Assembly: GCA_035772735.1 (NCBI GenBank)
Contig: JASDFA010000002.1
Location: 3,720,001 to 3,784,000 of the forward strand
Length of the DNA: 64,000 nucleotides
Source of the DNA: Datura wrightii
Lineage: Eukaryota > Streptophyta > Magnoliopsida > Solanales > Solanaceae
Reading direction: 5' to 3'
The translations under genes were made by a program, and so were the position numbers. Under the pieces are notes generated by a model that did no database searches, was not told the origin of the DNA, and saw only the letters and a list, made by a program, of their open reading frames with translations. Below, one piece after another: positions 34,042 to 46,462 of the stretch. How positions within the stretch are numbered: the first letter of the stretch is position 1; every line of letters begins with the position of its first letter.

Positions 34042-37000
34042 ATGTCAAATTTATCAAAGCTTGAGTTTGTGACATTTGATATTAACATAAAAGATTATTT
34101 ATCAGTCCTTGATGCTGAAATTCACCTTGACGCTAAAGGGTCTTGGGAATACCATTAAACAAGAAAGTGATGCATCAAGTCAAGATAAAGCGAAGATCAT
34201 AATTTTTCTTCGACATCATCTTCATGAAGGATTAAAAATTAAATATTTAACTGTGAAAAATTCACTTGAATTGTGAAATAATTTGAAGAATCTATATGAC
34301 CACCTAAAACTTACGGTATTATTGAAAGCTTGATATGAGTGGATACACCTTCCGTTTCAAGATTTTAAAACGGTAACCGAGTATAGTTTTGTTATTCACA
34401 AAGCAAGTTCCATATTAATATTACGTGGAGAAACTATCACTGATGAGGACTTACTGGAGAAAACTTATTCCACTTTTCGATACTTCAAATTTGTTGTTAG
34501 CAATACCGTGAAAGGATTTAAGAAATATTCAGAATTAATTACATGTCTACTTGTGGCTGAGCAGAATAATACTTTGTTGATGAAAAATCATAAGGCCTGT
34601 CCCACTGGATCTACTACATTCCCTGAAGCGAATGTTGCAGAAACATATGATCAGTCTCAAGCAAGACAAAATAATTATAGTAGCCACGGCCGTAGTTGTA
34701 GACGTGGGCGAGGATATGGCAGAGGACGAAACAACTATCATCATCATGGTGGAAATAAATTTAAGAACAATAAAATTTCTCAAAACAATCTTTCAAGAGG
34801 TAAAGTCAATATTTACCACCGATGTGATATGGAAAATAACTGGGAACGTATTTTTTATGCACCCGATCATTTTGTCAAACTTTATCAAGCCCCCCTCAAA
34901 AGGAAAGGTAATAATGAGAGAGAGACACTTAACCTTTCAAAATGATGATGATGAATCGACTCCCTAAAACAAATATAATGAAATTGAGGTAAATCTTGCT
35001 TATAAAAATGATTACTTCAAAGGCCTCTCAAATATTGCTCATGTAGAAGCTGAAGACTTCTGTAATGATATTGATTGAAGAATTGATCATCTCTTTGAAA
35101 AAAAATTATATATATATAAGAAAAATTGTTGTTTTTCTTTTATATTTATAACTAGGTTCTTCTTCTTAATTTTTTTTCTAAAGCATCATGTTTTGTTAAT
35201 TTCAATATTTCTAGTGCAGTTTCTTAAAGTTATGTATGTTATTAGTTTTTCATATTTCTTATAATATCTCTTTTATTTTTATGAAGAATATGAAAATTTC
35301 CCAGTCATCAGTTGGACTCAAGGTCAATCACGATGACATATATCTTATAGATAGTGCTACAACACACACTATTTTAAAAGATAAGAAATATTTCTCATAT
35401 TTGATGATGAAAGAAGCCAATATTAATACAATATTTATTAGTACAAGACTATTTGAAGGCTCTTGTAAAGCTAATTTATTACTTAACGGAGGAACAAAGT
35501 TGACAATTGATGAAACATTATATTGTAGTAAATCTCAAAGAAACTTGCTAAGTTTCAAAGATATTTGCCAAAATGACTATTATATTGAGACTACAAATGA
35601 TGAAAAGATTGAATATCTTTATATTACTACAATGATATTAGGTAAAAAAATATGTGCTCAAAAAGTTACCTGTATTTTCTTCCGGCTTATACTACACAAG
35701 TATTGGCATGATTGAAGCTCATGACATAGTAAATCATAAGTTTACTAATTCAAATAATTTTAGTATTTGACATGACCAATTGGGTCATCCCGGTTCTAAT
35801 ATGATGCGCAAAATAATTGCGAATTCATATGGGCACTCTTTGAAGAACCAAAAGGTTCTTCAATTTAAGGAATTCTCTTGTATTGCATGTTCTCAAAACA
35901 AACTGATTACTAGGTCATCAACAATTAAAGTGAGAATTGAGTCTCCTGCATTTCTGGAACGTATACAAGGTAATATATGTAGGCCTATTCACCCACCATG
36001 TGGACCGTTTATCTGATTTTAATAGATGCATCTACAAGATGATCACATGTGTGTTTATTATCAACTTGCAATTTGGCATTTGCGAGATTGCTTGCTCAGA
36101 TAATAAAATTAAGAGCAAAATTTTCAGATTATGCAATTAAGACAGTTCGTCTCGATAATGCAGGAGAGTTTACATTCCAAGCCTTGAGTGATTATTGTAT
36201 GTCAACTGGAAAAACAGTTGAGCATCCAGCTGCTCATGTTGATACTCAAAATGATCTAGCGGAATCATTGATCAAACGCCTCCAATCAATTGCTAGACCA
36301 ATGCTTATGAGAACAAAACTTCCATCTCAGTATGGGTTCATGCTATTTTGCATGCAGAAACTCTTGTGCGGATCAGGTCCACACGTTATCATAAAGTCTC
36401 TCCCTTACAATTGACTTTTGGTCAGGAGCCGAATATTCTCATCTTAGAATATTTGAATGTGCGGTATATGTTCTAATTGCTCCACCACAATGCACAAAGA
36501 TGGGTCGTCAAAGAAGATTGGGGATTGGGTATGAATCTCCTTTGATTATAAAATATTCGATATCTATGACTAGATAATTATTTATGGAAAGATTTGCTGA
36601 TTATCATTTTGGTGAATCAATTTATCCACTATTAGAGGGAGAAAATAAGCAGCTGAAAAAAGTGATAGATTGAAATGTATTATCACTATCTCATTTAGAT
36701 CCTCGTACAAATCAATGTGAACTGGAAGTTCAAAAGATAATCTATTTGTAAAATATTGCAAATCAACTGCCAGATGCAATTACTGACCTATCAAAAATTA
36801 CTAAATCTCATATTTCAGCTGCTAATGCTCCAATTTGAGTTGATGCCCCGATAGGACAATCAGTTAATGCAAATGATTCTAAACCGCGCTTAAAATGTGG
36901 TAGACCAATTGGTTCCAAAGATAAAAATTTTTGAAAAATAAAAGGAGCAAATAATCAAGAAAGTCATAATATGGAGGAAATTACTAAAGAAGAGAATCGA

Positions 37001-38720
37001 GACATAATAATTAATAAAACCTTGAAAGAGGTTCAGGTACCTGAAAATAATAAAAATAAAGAAATCTCAATAAATTATGTCTCATCAGGAAAATTATGGA
37101 ACTAAAATAATATAATTGTCGACAACACTTTTTCCTATAATGTTGCTGTTGAAATAATGCAACAAGATGAGGATCTTGAACCAAAATCTATCGAGGAATG
37201 CAGACAGAGAAATGATTGGCCAAAATAGAAAGATTCAATCCAAATTTAATTGACTTCGCTTGAAAAACGCAAAGTTTTCAGGCCTATTGTCCCAACACCT
37301 GAAGGTATAAAGCTAGTGCGGTACAAATGGATTTTTGTGCGAAAATGAAACGAGAAAAATAAAGTCGTAAGATATAAAGCACGACTAGTGGCACAAGAAT
37401 TTTTGCAAAGACTTGACATTGATTATGTAGGGACATATTCTCCTATAGTAGATGTAATTACCTTCAGGTATCTTATAAGTTTGGCAGTTCATGAAAAACT
37501 TGATATGCATTTATTAGATATGGTCACAGCCTATTTATATGACTTACTAGGTAATGATATTTTTATGAAAATCCCAGAAGGATTTAAAATGCCTGAAGCA
37601 TATAAAAAATTCTTGAAAAACTTGTTCAATAAAACTTCAGAAATCCTTACACAGATTGAAACAATCAGGACGCATGTGATATAATCGCCTTAGCGAATAC
37701 CTCTTAAAAGAAGGGGTCTGAATCTAAATTTGTTATAATAATCATATATGTTGATGACTTGAATGGAACTCCTGAAGAGCTTCTGAAGACAGTAGAATGT
37801 TTGAAAAATGAATTAGAAATGAAAGATTTTAGAATTTTTTTTTTGTCTTGATCTACAGATTGAGAATTTCTCAAATGAAATATTTATCCATCAATCAACA
37901 TATACTGTAAATATTTTAAAGAGATTTTATATGGATAAAGCACATCCATTGAGTACCCCAATGGTTATCAGATCACTTAATATAAATAAAGATCCATTTT
38001 AACCTCATGAAAATGATGAAGAGCTTGTTGGTGCTGAAATACAATGTCTTAGTGCAGTCGGTGCATTAACGTATCTTGCCAATAATTCTTGACCAAATAT
38101 AGCTTTCTCTGTGAGCTTCTTAGCAAGATTTAGTTCTTTCCCAACACAGAGACATTGGAATGATGTTAAACATATATTTAGATACCTCCGGGGGACCATT
38201 GATATGAGACTTTTTTTTCAAATGAATCCAAGTCATAATTGATTGGTTATGTAGATACATGATATTTATTTGACTTCCATAAAGGACGATCTCAGACAGA
38301 CTACTTATTTATATGTGGAGGTACAACCATATCATGGCATTCAACAAAACAAACTATGGTTGCTATTTCGTCAAATCATGCATAGATAATAGTCATTCAT
38401 GAAGTAAGTCGAGAAAGTGTTTGGCTAAGATCAATAACTCAACACATTCAGAAAACATGTGGCCTTCCTTTGGAAAGAGATACTCCAATAATATTGTATG
38501 AAGACAATGCTGCATGTATAACTCAACTGAAAGAAGGATACATTAAAGGAGACATAACAAAACACATTTCACCATTTTTTTTTTACTCATGATCTTCAAA
38601 AGAAGGGTGAAATAGAAGTTAAAAGTTCGTTCAAGTGATAATTTAGCAGATATGTTTACCAACGCATTGCGCACTTTAACATTTCAGAAGTTAAGATTAA
38701 AAATTGGATTACATCATCTC
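34042..38720 (+). pseudogene. Ty1-copia polyprotein, decayed (second element)
   Basis: Gag starts at the ATG 34042 (MSNLSKLEF) and shows VLDAEIHLDAKGLG and VAEQNNTLLMKNH, clearly related to the gag of the minus-strand element. Its zinc knuckle has decayed to YHRCDMENNW. Then follow protease-like IYLIDSATTHTILKDKKYF, GAG-pre-integrase QLGHPGSNMMRKII, and integrase VRLDNAGEFTFQ and DTQNDLAESLIKRL. Reverse transcriptase has MAQEFLQRLDIDY and IYVDDLNG near 37747, and RNase H has QTDYLFICGGTTISWHS near 38300. Stops are frequent, and the frame changes after gag, in integrase and around RT. Inactive. Confidence 0.85.
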
Positions 38721-38920
38721 TGAGACATCAAGGGAAAGTAAAATACATGTTGTACTCGTTTTCTTGACCACGGTTTTATTCCAATTGAATTTTCCTGATA
38801 AGATTTTTAATGAGGCAACTTTCAATATATATTATTAGATATGTGTACTCTTTTTTCTTACTAGGACTTTTTCTCAACGAAGGTTTTGACGAGACACATT
38901 ATCTATTAATGGACATTTAA

Positions 38921-38927
38921 GGGGGAG
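38921..38927 (+). promoter_or_regulatory. Polypurine tract, plus-strand copia
   Basis: GGGGGAG directly before the 3' LTR. Confidence 0.75.
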
Positions 38928-39205
38928 TGTTATAAAATATATTAAAATATGTATGTCCATTTTTACTTGAAGAGCAATAACTAGTTACTAGAACTAGTTT
39001 GAGAGAACCATTAGTTACAAAGTAGTTACAAATAAACCAAGTTAATTTCATTATTTGGTGATCAAGAAATATTTGTCCTATAAATAGAAGGATATTTTCA
39101 TCTATTAAACAGACCAAAAAATATATAATATAATCTCTCCCTCCTCTCTACAAAGTTCTTGATTTATTTTCTTTATTTTATTTGCAATTTTATAGTTTTA
39201 TAACA
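38928..39205 (+). repeat. 3' LTR of plus-strand copia element
   Basis: 278 bp, TGTTATAAAATAT to TTTTATAACA. I could not find a matching 5-bp target duplication outside the two LTRs. Confidence 0.85.
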
Positions 39206-39309
39206 ATGTTGTATATATTTTGTATGTAATTTGTATGTAAAAGTATAAATCACCATATAACATTGAACATGCAAATAATATACACTCAAAATACATACAA
39301 CATACATTA

Positions 39310-39560
39310 TTTTATAAAAAAAGAGTCATATCTATCCTTGTACTTTTACAAATAAGTTATATTTGCCCCTCGTTATACTTTTTCAACATAATTACCCTTT
39401 TCATCCAACTTTAGTTTCATATTTGCCCTTGTACTCTCAAAAAATGTCATATTTATCCCTATAATGTTAAATCACTATGTTTTCGACATATTTACCCTTT
39501 TCATCAAATTTTAGGATCATATTTGCCCTAGTACTCTAAAAAAAGTCATATAATTACTCC
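39310..39560. repeat. Degenerate ~65-100 bp repeat (TTTGCCC/TTACCC)
   Basis: Three loose copies of a unit containing AAAAGTCATAT, TTTTCATC(C/A)AA(C/A)TTT and CATATTTGCCCT(A/T)GTACTCT. Such units are common in plant intergenic DNA. Confidence 0.5.
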
Positions 39561-39649
39561 TATTGCATTAAATCTTCATATACGACCTTAATTTTCTTAT
39601 CTGGTGTCCACTTGAAGTATTTTCTCAATGAACTCATTTAAACACTTTT

Positions 39650-40015
39650 AACCAGCGCAACCCCTATAGAATTAAATTCAAAAACTTCATCGTTCATCCA
39701 TACTGGACGCAATTTCATAACTCAAATCTCGTCCAAATTAAAATTCAACTTTTATTATTGCGATAGGTAATAACTATTCCAATATTTTTATTTATTGCAT
39801 TAATTTTTAACAACTAGTTGTAATACTTAAAACTCCATGTCTAACCCACTAAAAAATTTACATTTGTTGCAATAAATAAAAATTGTTGCAATAACTATTA
39901 TCCAATTGCAATAAGTTAAATTTTAATTTGGATGAGATTTAAGTAGTGGTACCCTCAAGGATGAACAATGAAATTCTTTCACTTTTAATTTTTTAGTGGA
40001 TCGAGCGGGTAAAAT
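39650..40015. mobile_element. Fold-back (long inverted repeat) element
   Basis: The left arm includes TTCATCGTTCATCC, CAAATCTCGTCCAAATTAAA and TTTTTATTTATTGCA. The right arm carries the same blocks in inverse order on the opposite strand (TTGCAATAAATAAAAA, TTTAATTTGGATGAGATTT, GGATGAACAATGAA). Arms of roughly 130-160 bp surround a short centre near 39815-39865. Confidence 0.65.
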
Positions 40016-41112
40016 ATTTTTAGATGCATACTTGTATAGCTGATAGTTTTTCAATGCTTCTAATATAAAAAAATAATAAACACCACATATTTTAAGTTGC
40101 CCTTTCAAATCTGAAATGGAAGTTAATTAAACTAAAAAAATAAAAATTCAAGTTGAGGAGAGATTTTGAATAATCTTATTATATTAAGTAATTAATTAAG
40201 TGCAAATATCGCTAATAATAATAACTAGGCTCTCATATTCGCATAGCTAAGTAAATTGTAATACTTCTAGGGTGTTTGATACGTCTCTGTAATAACCATC
40301 TTTTATAACAATATTTTAGTATAGCTATAAAAAATTAATTCCTTTTCGATTTATTAGTTTTATAATAAAAATTATAAAATTTTCTTACCTCTCCAACTGT
40401 CTTTTTACTTTGTATGCATCAGATGAATTTCTTTTCTACTGATAATAGATAACTAAAATAATCAAAATTAGCTTAAACTAAAGGTTCATCATACACACAC
40501 ACAAAAATAAAAAATAAAAAATAAATAAAAGAAAGAAAGAAAGAAGAAGATCGTGATGACTTAGTTACCGTATAGTCTTTGTGGAAATAGTCTTATTTTC
40601 ATATGAATTTAAGTCCATATACTAACCATAGTTGCAAGCAAATCTCTATGTAACAAATAATAATTCCGTAAAAATGGTAATAGTAACTAGTTTGCTCTCG
40701 TATATTAATTAAATTCGTTGATAATTACGTTATCAATATATATAACTTTGAATATTTTATTAGATTTGTTGCTTGATCCAAAATTCGATCGTTCAAGTGA
40801 AAAATATGGTGTATTGGAATATCAAGGGTTCATGTACAACAAATGTGGCCATAAATTTTAATTGTAGCAAGAGATTTATATATAATGATATTTTTCTCTG
40901 TTACATAATTTTAAATTCAGTAATATAATGCAATAAATTAAAATGCAAGTATCAATAAAAATAAACATCGAACCCTAGAGTAACAATATGATAATGAATT
41001 TTCATACCTCCACCGGGGCACGGGGCACGAGGCATGAATCCGCAACCACTTGTCAATACAATTGGAATGATAAAGGTACTTACACAACATCTCTTTAGAT
41101 CACTTATTTTTT
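40016..41112. other. AT-rich intergenic DNA
   Basis: No gene or clear element recognised. Confidence 0.5.
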
Positions 41113-41569
41113 CAATTGACCAAAAAGGATAACTCATTCAATTTTCAACAAGTTCTCAAACTGAAACTCGTTCAACTTTCAAGGAGGCCTTTAATTTTTA
41201 TTTTTTTAAACTGTTCAACAATAAACATTGTATTTAATAATAAAGTCACTGACGACAAATTCATTCCAATACTTTTCAAGGCTGACGACGATGTTCACTA
41301 CATGACTGCCCTATCTGCTGCTTAGCTTGGAGATAGAAGAGCAAAAGTAGGATAACTTTTGGTTACCAAAAGAACTTTGCAACTCGTTCATTGTTGAACA
41401 AGTTTGAAAAGAAAAGTAAAGAAAAAAAATTAAATATTTTGTTGAAAGTTGAACGAGTTTCAATTAAATAAAAATTGATGAAGCACCTCATTTAAAGCTG
41501 AACGAGTTTGAAATCTTTAAATCTAATAACTCGTTAGAAGTTGGATAATTTATCCGTTTTGGTCAATTT
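41113..41569. mobile_element. Fold-back/MITE-like element
   Basis: The outer ends CAATTGACCAAAAAGGAT (41113) and, inverted, ATCCGTTTTGGTCAATTT (41552) match at all but a few bases. An inner ~20-bp inverted pair, TGAAACTCGTTCAACTTTCAA near 41162 and its complement near 41442, matches perfectly. The 69-codon frame inside has no features. Confidence 0.6.
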
Positions 41570-41740
41570 CAAAAATACATGGCCTAAATTTTGCTTCAAT
41601 TTGTTACCCTTATGGCTTCAATCTCGTGTGTTTGGTACGAAGAAAAATATTTTTTTTTAAAAAATAAGTGGGTTTCTTACTTATTTTCTTGTGTTCGTTA
41701 GGTAAGAAAAAAATATTATCCTAAAAGCATTTGGGATAGT

Positions 41741-42586
41741 GAGGATGATAGATTGGAGTCCTTGAGAATATCAAGTTTAAGCTTTGAGGGTATGCATCTC
41801 GTTGATTTTGTTTCTCTTGGCTTATTGCTAAGTGGTTTCACGTCCTCAATTAACTTTTTATACTTGTTTTGTAATTTTTACCTTCTACTCCCAGAAAGAG
41901 TACTCTTCTTGGGTCCGCCTGGTTGTGGAAAAACTTTGCTAGTAAAGGCTATAGCAAATGATTATTAGGCCATAGCACATGAATGTCAGGTCAGCTTCAT
42001 AAGTATCAAGGGTCAAGAATATATTAGAGAAATTTTTGACATGGCTCGCCGCTCCGTTCATTGTGTCATTTTCTTTGATAACTTGACCTTATCTACTGCT
42101 AGAATGTTGTTTCATGTTCTCATTCTTGCATTAATTATTTCTACATCTTATTTCATATTTGAAAAGGTGACTGATGTTGGTGTTCCAGATGAAATAGGAC
42201 CGCTTCAAATTTTTCGTATTTATATGAAGGATATGAGCTTGCTGAAGATACAAATTTAGAGTAAATTGGTAAAGGCACAATGAATTTCTTTGCTGCTAAT
42301 TAGGGAACTTTGTACAAAGAAGATGAACTTCAGTCTCTTTTAGATTGAGAGGATGGGATTGACAATTTTGAAGGTGAAACAATCATCGGGGCTGAGATAA
42401 TGAAGCTCATACTTTTACCTAACAAGCACTTCCAAGATGCCTTTGGATTATGTAAACATCAGTTTGCATACAACTGTAAGTTCAATTTAGTTCTCTATGC
42501 AAAAAAATTGAGGTTCATCTCCTTCCTACACATCTTTACTTTAATTCTAATGTACGACAAATAGTTGAATCTACTCATTTTTTTGG
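41741..42586 (+). pseudogene. CDC48-fragment array, unit 1
   Basis: CDC48 (p97/VCP) is a two-ring AAA ATPase. This unit starts in a degenerate EDIGGLEN segment (the D1-D2 linker), then has the D2 Walker A GPPGCGKTLLVKAIAN, ISIKGQEYIREIFDMARRS, and CVIFFDN where the family has a Walker B FFDELDSI. After a non-coding-like stretch it jumps back to the end of D1: DVGVPDEIG, then HFQDAFGLC (family HFKTALG). So it runs D2-head to D1-tail, which is not the order of a normal gene. Several stops. Unit length about 846 bp. Confidence 0.7.
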
Positions 42587-43391
42587 GAGGACATTGAAGG
42601 CCTTGAAAATATCAAGCTTGAGCTCCAAGGAGCATGCAACTTGTTGATTTTGGTTCTCTTGGCTTATTAGTAACTGATTTCAAATCCTCAATTAATTTTC
42701 TATACTTATTTTGTAGTTTGTACATTCCTCTTCTAGAAAGGGTGTTCTCTAGTTCGGTCCATGGAAAAACTTTTTTAGTTAAGGCTATAGAAAATGAATG
42801 ACAGGTCAGCTTCATAAGTGTCAAGGATCCAAAGTATCTTAGAATTTTTTGACCTAGGTTGTCGTTCCCTTCCTTGTGTCTTTTTTTTTCTATAATTTGA
42901 ATTTGACTGCTGCTAGAGTGTTGTTCCTTGTTCTCAAACTTGCATTAAGATATTGGTTTCTTTATCTTATTTTCAAATTTGAAAAGGTGATTGATGTTGG
43001 TCCATATAAAATAGGACGCCTTTACGTGCTCTTTATTCATATGTAGAATATGAAGCTTGCTAAAGATACAAATTTAGAGAAAATTGCCAAAGGCACATTG
43101 AACTTCTTTGTTGCAAATTTGCATTTTTGTACAAAGAAGCTGAACTTCAACACCTTTTAAACACAGAGGATCAAAATTTTCAATTTGGAAGGTGAAACAA
43201 CCGCTGAAGCAAATACAGTGAAACTCATACTTTTAACTAACAAGCACTTCCAAGCTACTCTTGGACTATGTAAACCATCAGTGTTGCATGTGACTATAAG
43301 TTCAAATTGATTCTCTATATCAAATCTTTCTACACATCTTTACTTAATTCAAATTATGTATGATAGGTTATTGAATCTTTTATTTTTTTAG
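42587..43391 (+). pseudogene. CDC48-fragment array, unit 2
   Basis: Starts WEDIEGLENIKLELQ. Walker A is destroyed by a short deletion (the glycine-rich loop is lost around 42757-42775), while VSFISVKDPKYL is still legible. The D1 tail near 42985-43100 reads VIDVG...IGRL and NLEKIAKGTLNFF. Length about 805 bp. Confidence 0.65.
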
Positions 43392-45095
43392 GAGAACATT
43401 GGAGGCCTTGAAAATATCAAGTTTAAGCTTCGAAGGATATGCAACTTGTTGATTTTGATTCTCTTAGATTATTACTAACTAGTTTCACATCCTCAATTAA
43501 TTTTCTGTACTTGTTTTGTATTTGTATCTTCCTCTACCAGAAGAGTGTTCTCTTGTTCGGGCCATCTTGTTGTGGAAAAACTTTGCTAGCGAAAGCTATA
43601 GCATATGAATGTCCGACCAGCTTCATAAGTGCCAAGGATCTAGAATATCTTAAATAAAATTTTGATCTGATCGTCGCTCTATTCTTTTGTCCTTTTCTTT
43701 GATAACTTTGTCTTGATTGCTACTAGAGTGTTGTTCCTTGTTCTCAAACTTGCATTAAAATATTAGTTTGTTAAATCTTATTTTCATATTTGAAAAGGTG
43801 ATTGATGTCGGTGTTTCAGATGAAATAAAATGCCTTGAGGTGCTTCGTATTTATACGATGAATATGAAGCTTGTTAAAGATACAAATTAAAAGAAAATTG
43901 CCAAAGACACATTGAGTTTCATTGTTGCAGATTTGTAAAAAAGGCTGAACTTCAGTGCCTCCTAGACAGAGAGAATGGGATTGCCAATTCGGAAGGTGAA
44001 ACAACCATTGGACAGAATTATTTAACTCATATTTTTAACTAGAGGTGGCAAAATGGGTAAAATTTATGGTTATATACTGGATTCCGTCCATTTTAAATGA
44101 GTTGGGTATCCAATCATTTAAAAGTGGATCAAATATAGATTTATCCATATTATCCATCATAAAATATGAATAACCTACAGATATTCACCAATTTCACTCA
44201 CCTTAAAAAATATAAGGGTGTAGGAACCTCTAAAATGTACATTTATAAAGATGTGTTTGGTATGGAGAAAAATATTTTTGATTTTTTTAAAAAATTTTCT
44301 AATATTTGGCCAGTATAAATGTTTTAAATATTTTTTTTGGAAAAGTGATTATTTTTCTCTAATTTAAAGCAATGACCTCCCAAGATAAATTCCCTGCCCC
44401 GACCTGGACCCCTACTCCCAAACTACTGATATCAACCCAAATCTCTACTCCCGACTCCCAACTACCGATATCGATCCAATACTCGACCCGGGGCCTAAGT
44501 CCCTGCCCAACCCAGGAATCGACTCCCGACTCCCAACCTCGACCCTAACCCCTAACCCTAACCGGCGACAGCTGACTCCTGTCCCCAACCCCGATCCAAC
44601 CCTTGATATCTGACCTTGTCACCTGACCTCGGCCCCAACTCCCGACTTCGATCCCGATCCTTGAGTACCCCTACTCCCAATTTTGAGCTAAATCCTGAGC
44701 CCTGATCCCGACCCCCGATATCCAACCTTGATACTCGGCTCAAGACCACTTTTTTTTGAGAAAAATAGTTTCTATGAAAACATGAAAATATTTTTCTTCA
44801 CTCCTAACATACCTTAAAAGTAGAAAAAAGAAAAAGAAAAATGTTTAAAATTTGGTTTTTACTTGACTTATTTTTGACTCAAACCATATTCAACTTGACC
44901 CGCCCATTTGCCATACCTATTTTTAACTAACAAGCACTTCCAAGACGCCTTGAGTTATGTAAACCATCAACATTGTATGCAACTGTAAGTTTAATTATGT
45001 TCTTTATAAACAAAAATTGAGATTCATTTCCTTCCACACATCTTTACTTTAAGAATTGTGTATGACATATTGTTGATTCTCCTAATATTTTCTAA
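43392..45095 (+). pseudogene. CDC48-fragment array, unit 3, split by an hAT-like insertion
   Basis: Starts ENIGGLENIKFKL. Walker A reads GPSCCGKTLLAKAIA, with two loop glycines changed. The D1 tail carries DVGVSDEI and KKIAKDTLSFIVADL. The element at 44041-44918 sits inside the segment encoding LTNKHFQDAL; without it the unit is about 815 bp. Confidence 0.7.
44041..44918. mobile_element. hAT-like non-autonomous element with internal minisatellite
   Basis: The left end AGAGGTGGCAAAATGGGT and right end, on the minus strand, AGGTATGGCAAATGGGCGGG form an inverted repeat. The flanks share TATTTTTAACT (44030-44040 and 44918-44928), which includes an 8-bp hAT-size duplication TTTTAACT. The interior (about 44385-44745) is a C-rich degenerate repeat of GACTCCCGA(C/T)CCC-like words with ~25-30 bp spacing. 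The minus-strand frame at 44558-44749 is a product of that repeat. Confidence 0.7.
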
Positions 45096-45923
45096 GAGGA
45101 TATTGAGGGCCTTGAAATATTAAGCTTAAGCTCCGAGGGATATGCAAATTGTTGATTTTGGTTCTTAGCTTATTACTAACTGATTTCACTTCAATTAATT
45201 TTCTGTACTTGTTTTGTAGTTTGCATCTTCCTCTCACAAAAAGTATGTTCTCTTGTTCGGGATACCTGGTTGTGGAAAAACTTTGTTAGCAAAAATTATA
45301 ACAAATGAATGTCAGACCAGTTTCATAAGTTTCAAGGGTCCAAAATATATTGGAGAAATTTTGTATCTGGATCGTCGCTTTCTTCTTTGTGTCCTTTTTT
45401 TGATAAATTAGACTTGATTGCTTTTAGGGTGTTGGTTTTTGTTCTCAAACTTGTATTAAAATATTTTTTTTCTATCTTTTATTTTTGAATTTTGAAAGGT
45501 GACTGATGTTGGTGTTCCGGATGAAATAGGACGCCTTGAAGTGCTCTATATTCATACTTAGAATATGAAGGTTGCTGAAGATGTAAATTTAGAGAAAATT
45601 GCCAAAGGCACATTAGGTTTCATTGTTGCAGATTTGAGAACTTTGTATATAGAAGCTGAACTTCAGTGCCTCTTAGACAGAGAGGATGCGATAACCAATT
45701 GAAAAGGTGAAACAATCATGCACGGCAATGGTGAAAATCATACTTTTAACTTCAAGCACTTTCAACCTACCTTTGGATGCTTGTGCAAACCATCAGCGTT
45801 GCATACAAATGTAAGTTCAATTTGGTTATCTATACAAAAAGTTTGAGATGCAGTTCCTTCCTACATATTTTTACTTTGTTCTTTTATGTATGACAGGTTA
45901 TTGAATCTCCTAATTTTTTCTAG
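45096..45923 (+). pseudogene. CDC48-fragment array, unit 4
   Basis: Starts EDIEGLEI. Walker A is nearly normal (GIPGCGKTLL). TSFISFKGPKYIGEIL follows, and the D1 tail (about 45498-45790) reads TDVGVPDEIGRLEVLYIHT and EKIAKGTLGFIVADL. Length about 828 bp. Confidence 0.7.
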
Positions 45924-46462
45924 GAGGATATTGGAGGCACTTAAAATATTAAGCTTTAAGCTCTAAGTGACATGCAACTTGTAGATTTTGGTTCTCTTGG
46001 ATTATTACTATTTGGTTTCACATCCTCAATTAATTTTCTATACTTATTTTGTAGTTTGTACCTGCATCTCCCAAAAAGGACGATCTCTTGTTCGGGCCAC
46101 CTTGTTGTAGGAAAACTTTGCTAGTGAATACTATAACAAATCAATGACAGACCAACTTCATAAGTGTTAAAGGTCTAGAATATATTAGAAATTTTTTTGA
46201 CCTAGGCGTCCTTCCTTGTGTACTTTTTTTAATAACTTGAACTTGATTGTTGCTAGGGTATTGTTCCTTTTTCTCAAACTTGTATTAAAATGCTAGTTTC
46301 TGAATCTTATTTTCAAATTTCAAAAGGTGATTGATGTTGGTGTTCCATATGAAATAGGATTCCCTGAGGTGCTTTATATTCATAGATTCATAGAATAGGA
46401 AGCTTGTTGAAGATACAAATTTAGAGAAAATTTCTAAAGTTATATTTTCATTGTTACAGATT

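Noticed and set aside
41753..42259. A functional FtsH-type or CDC48 ATPase gene
   Set aside because: Only fragments of D2 and D1 in non-native order, with stops in every unit and defective Walker motifs.
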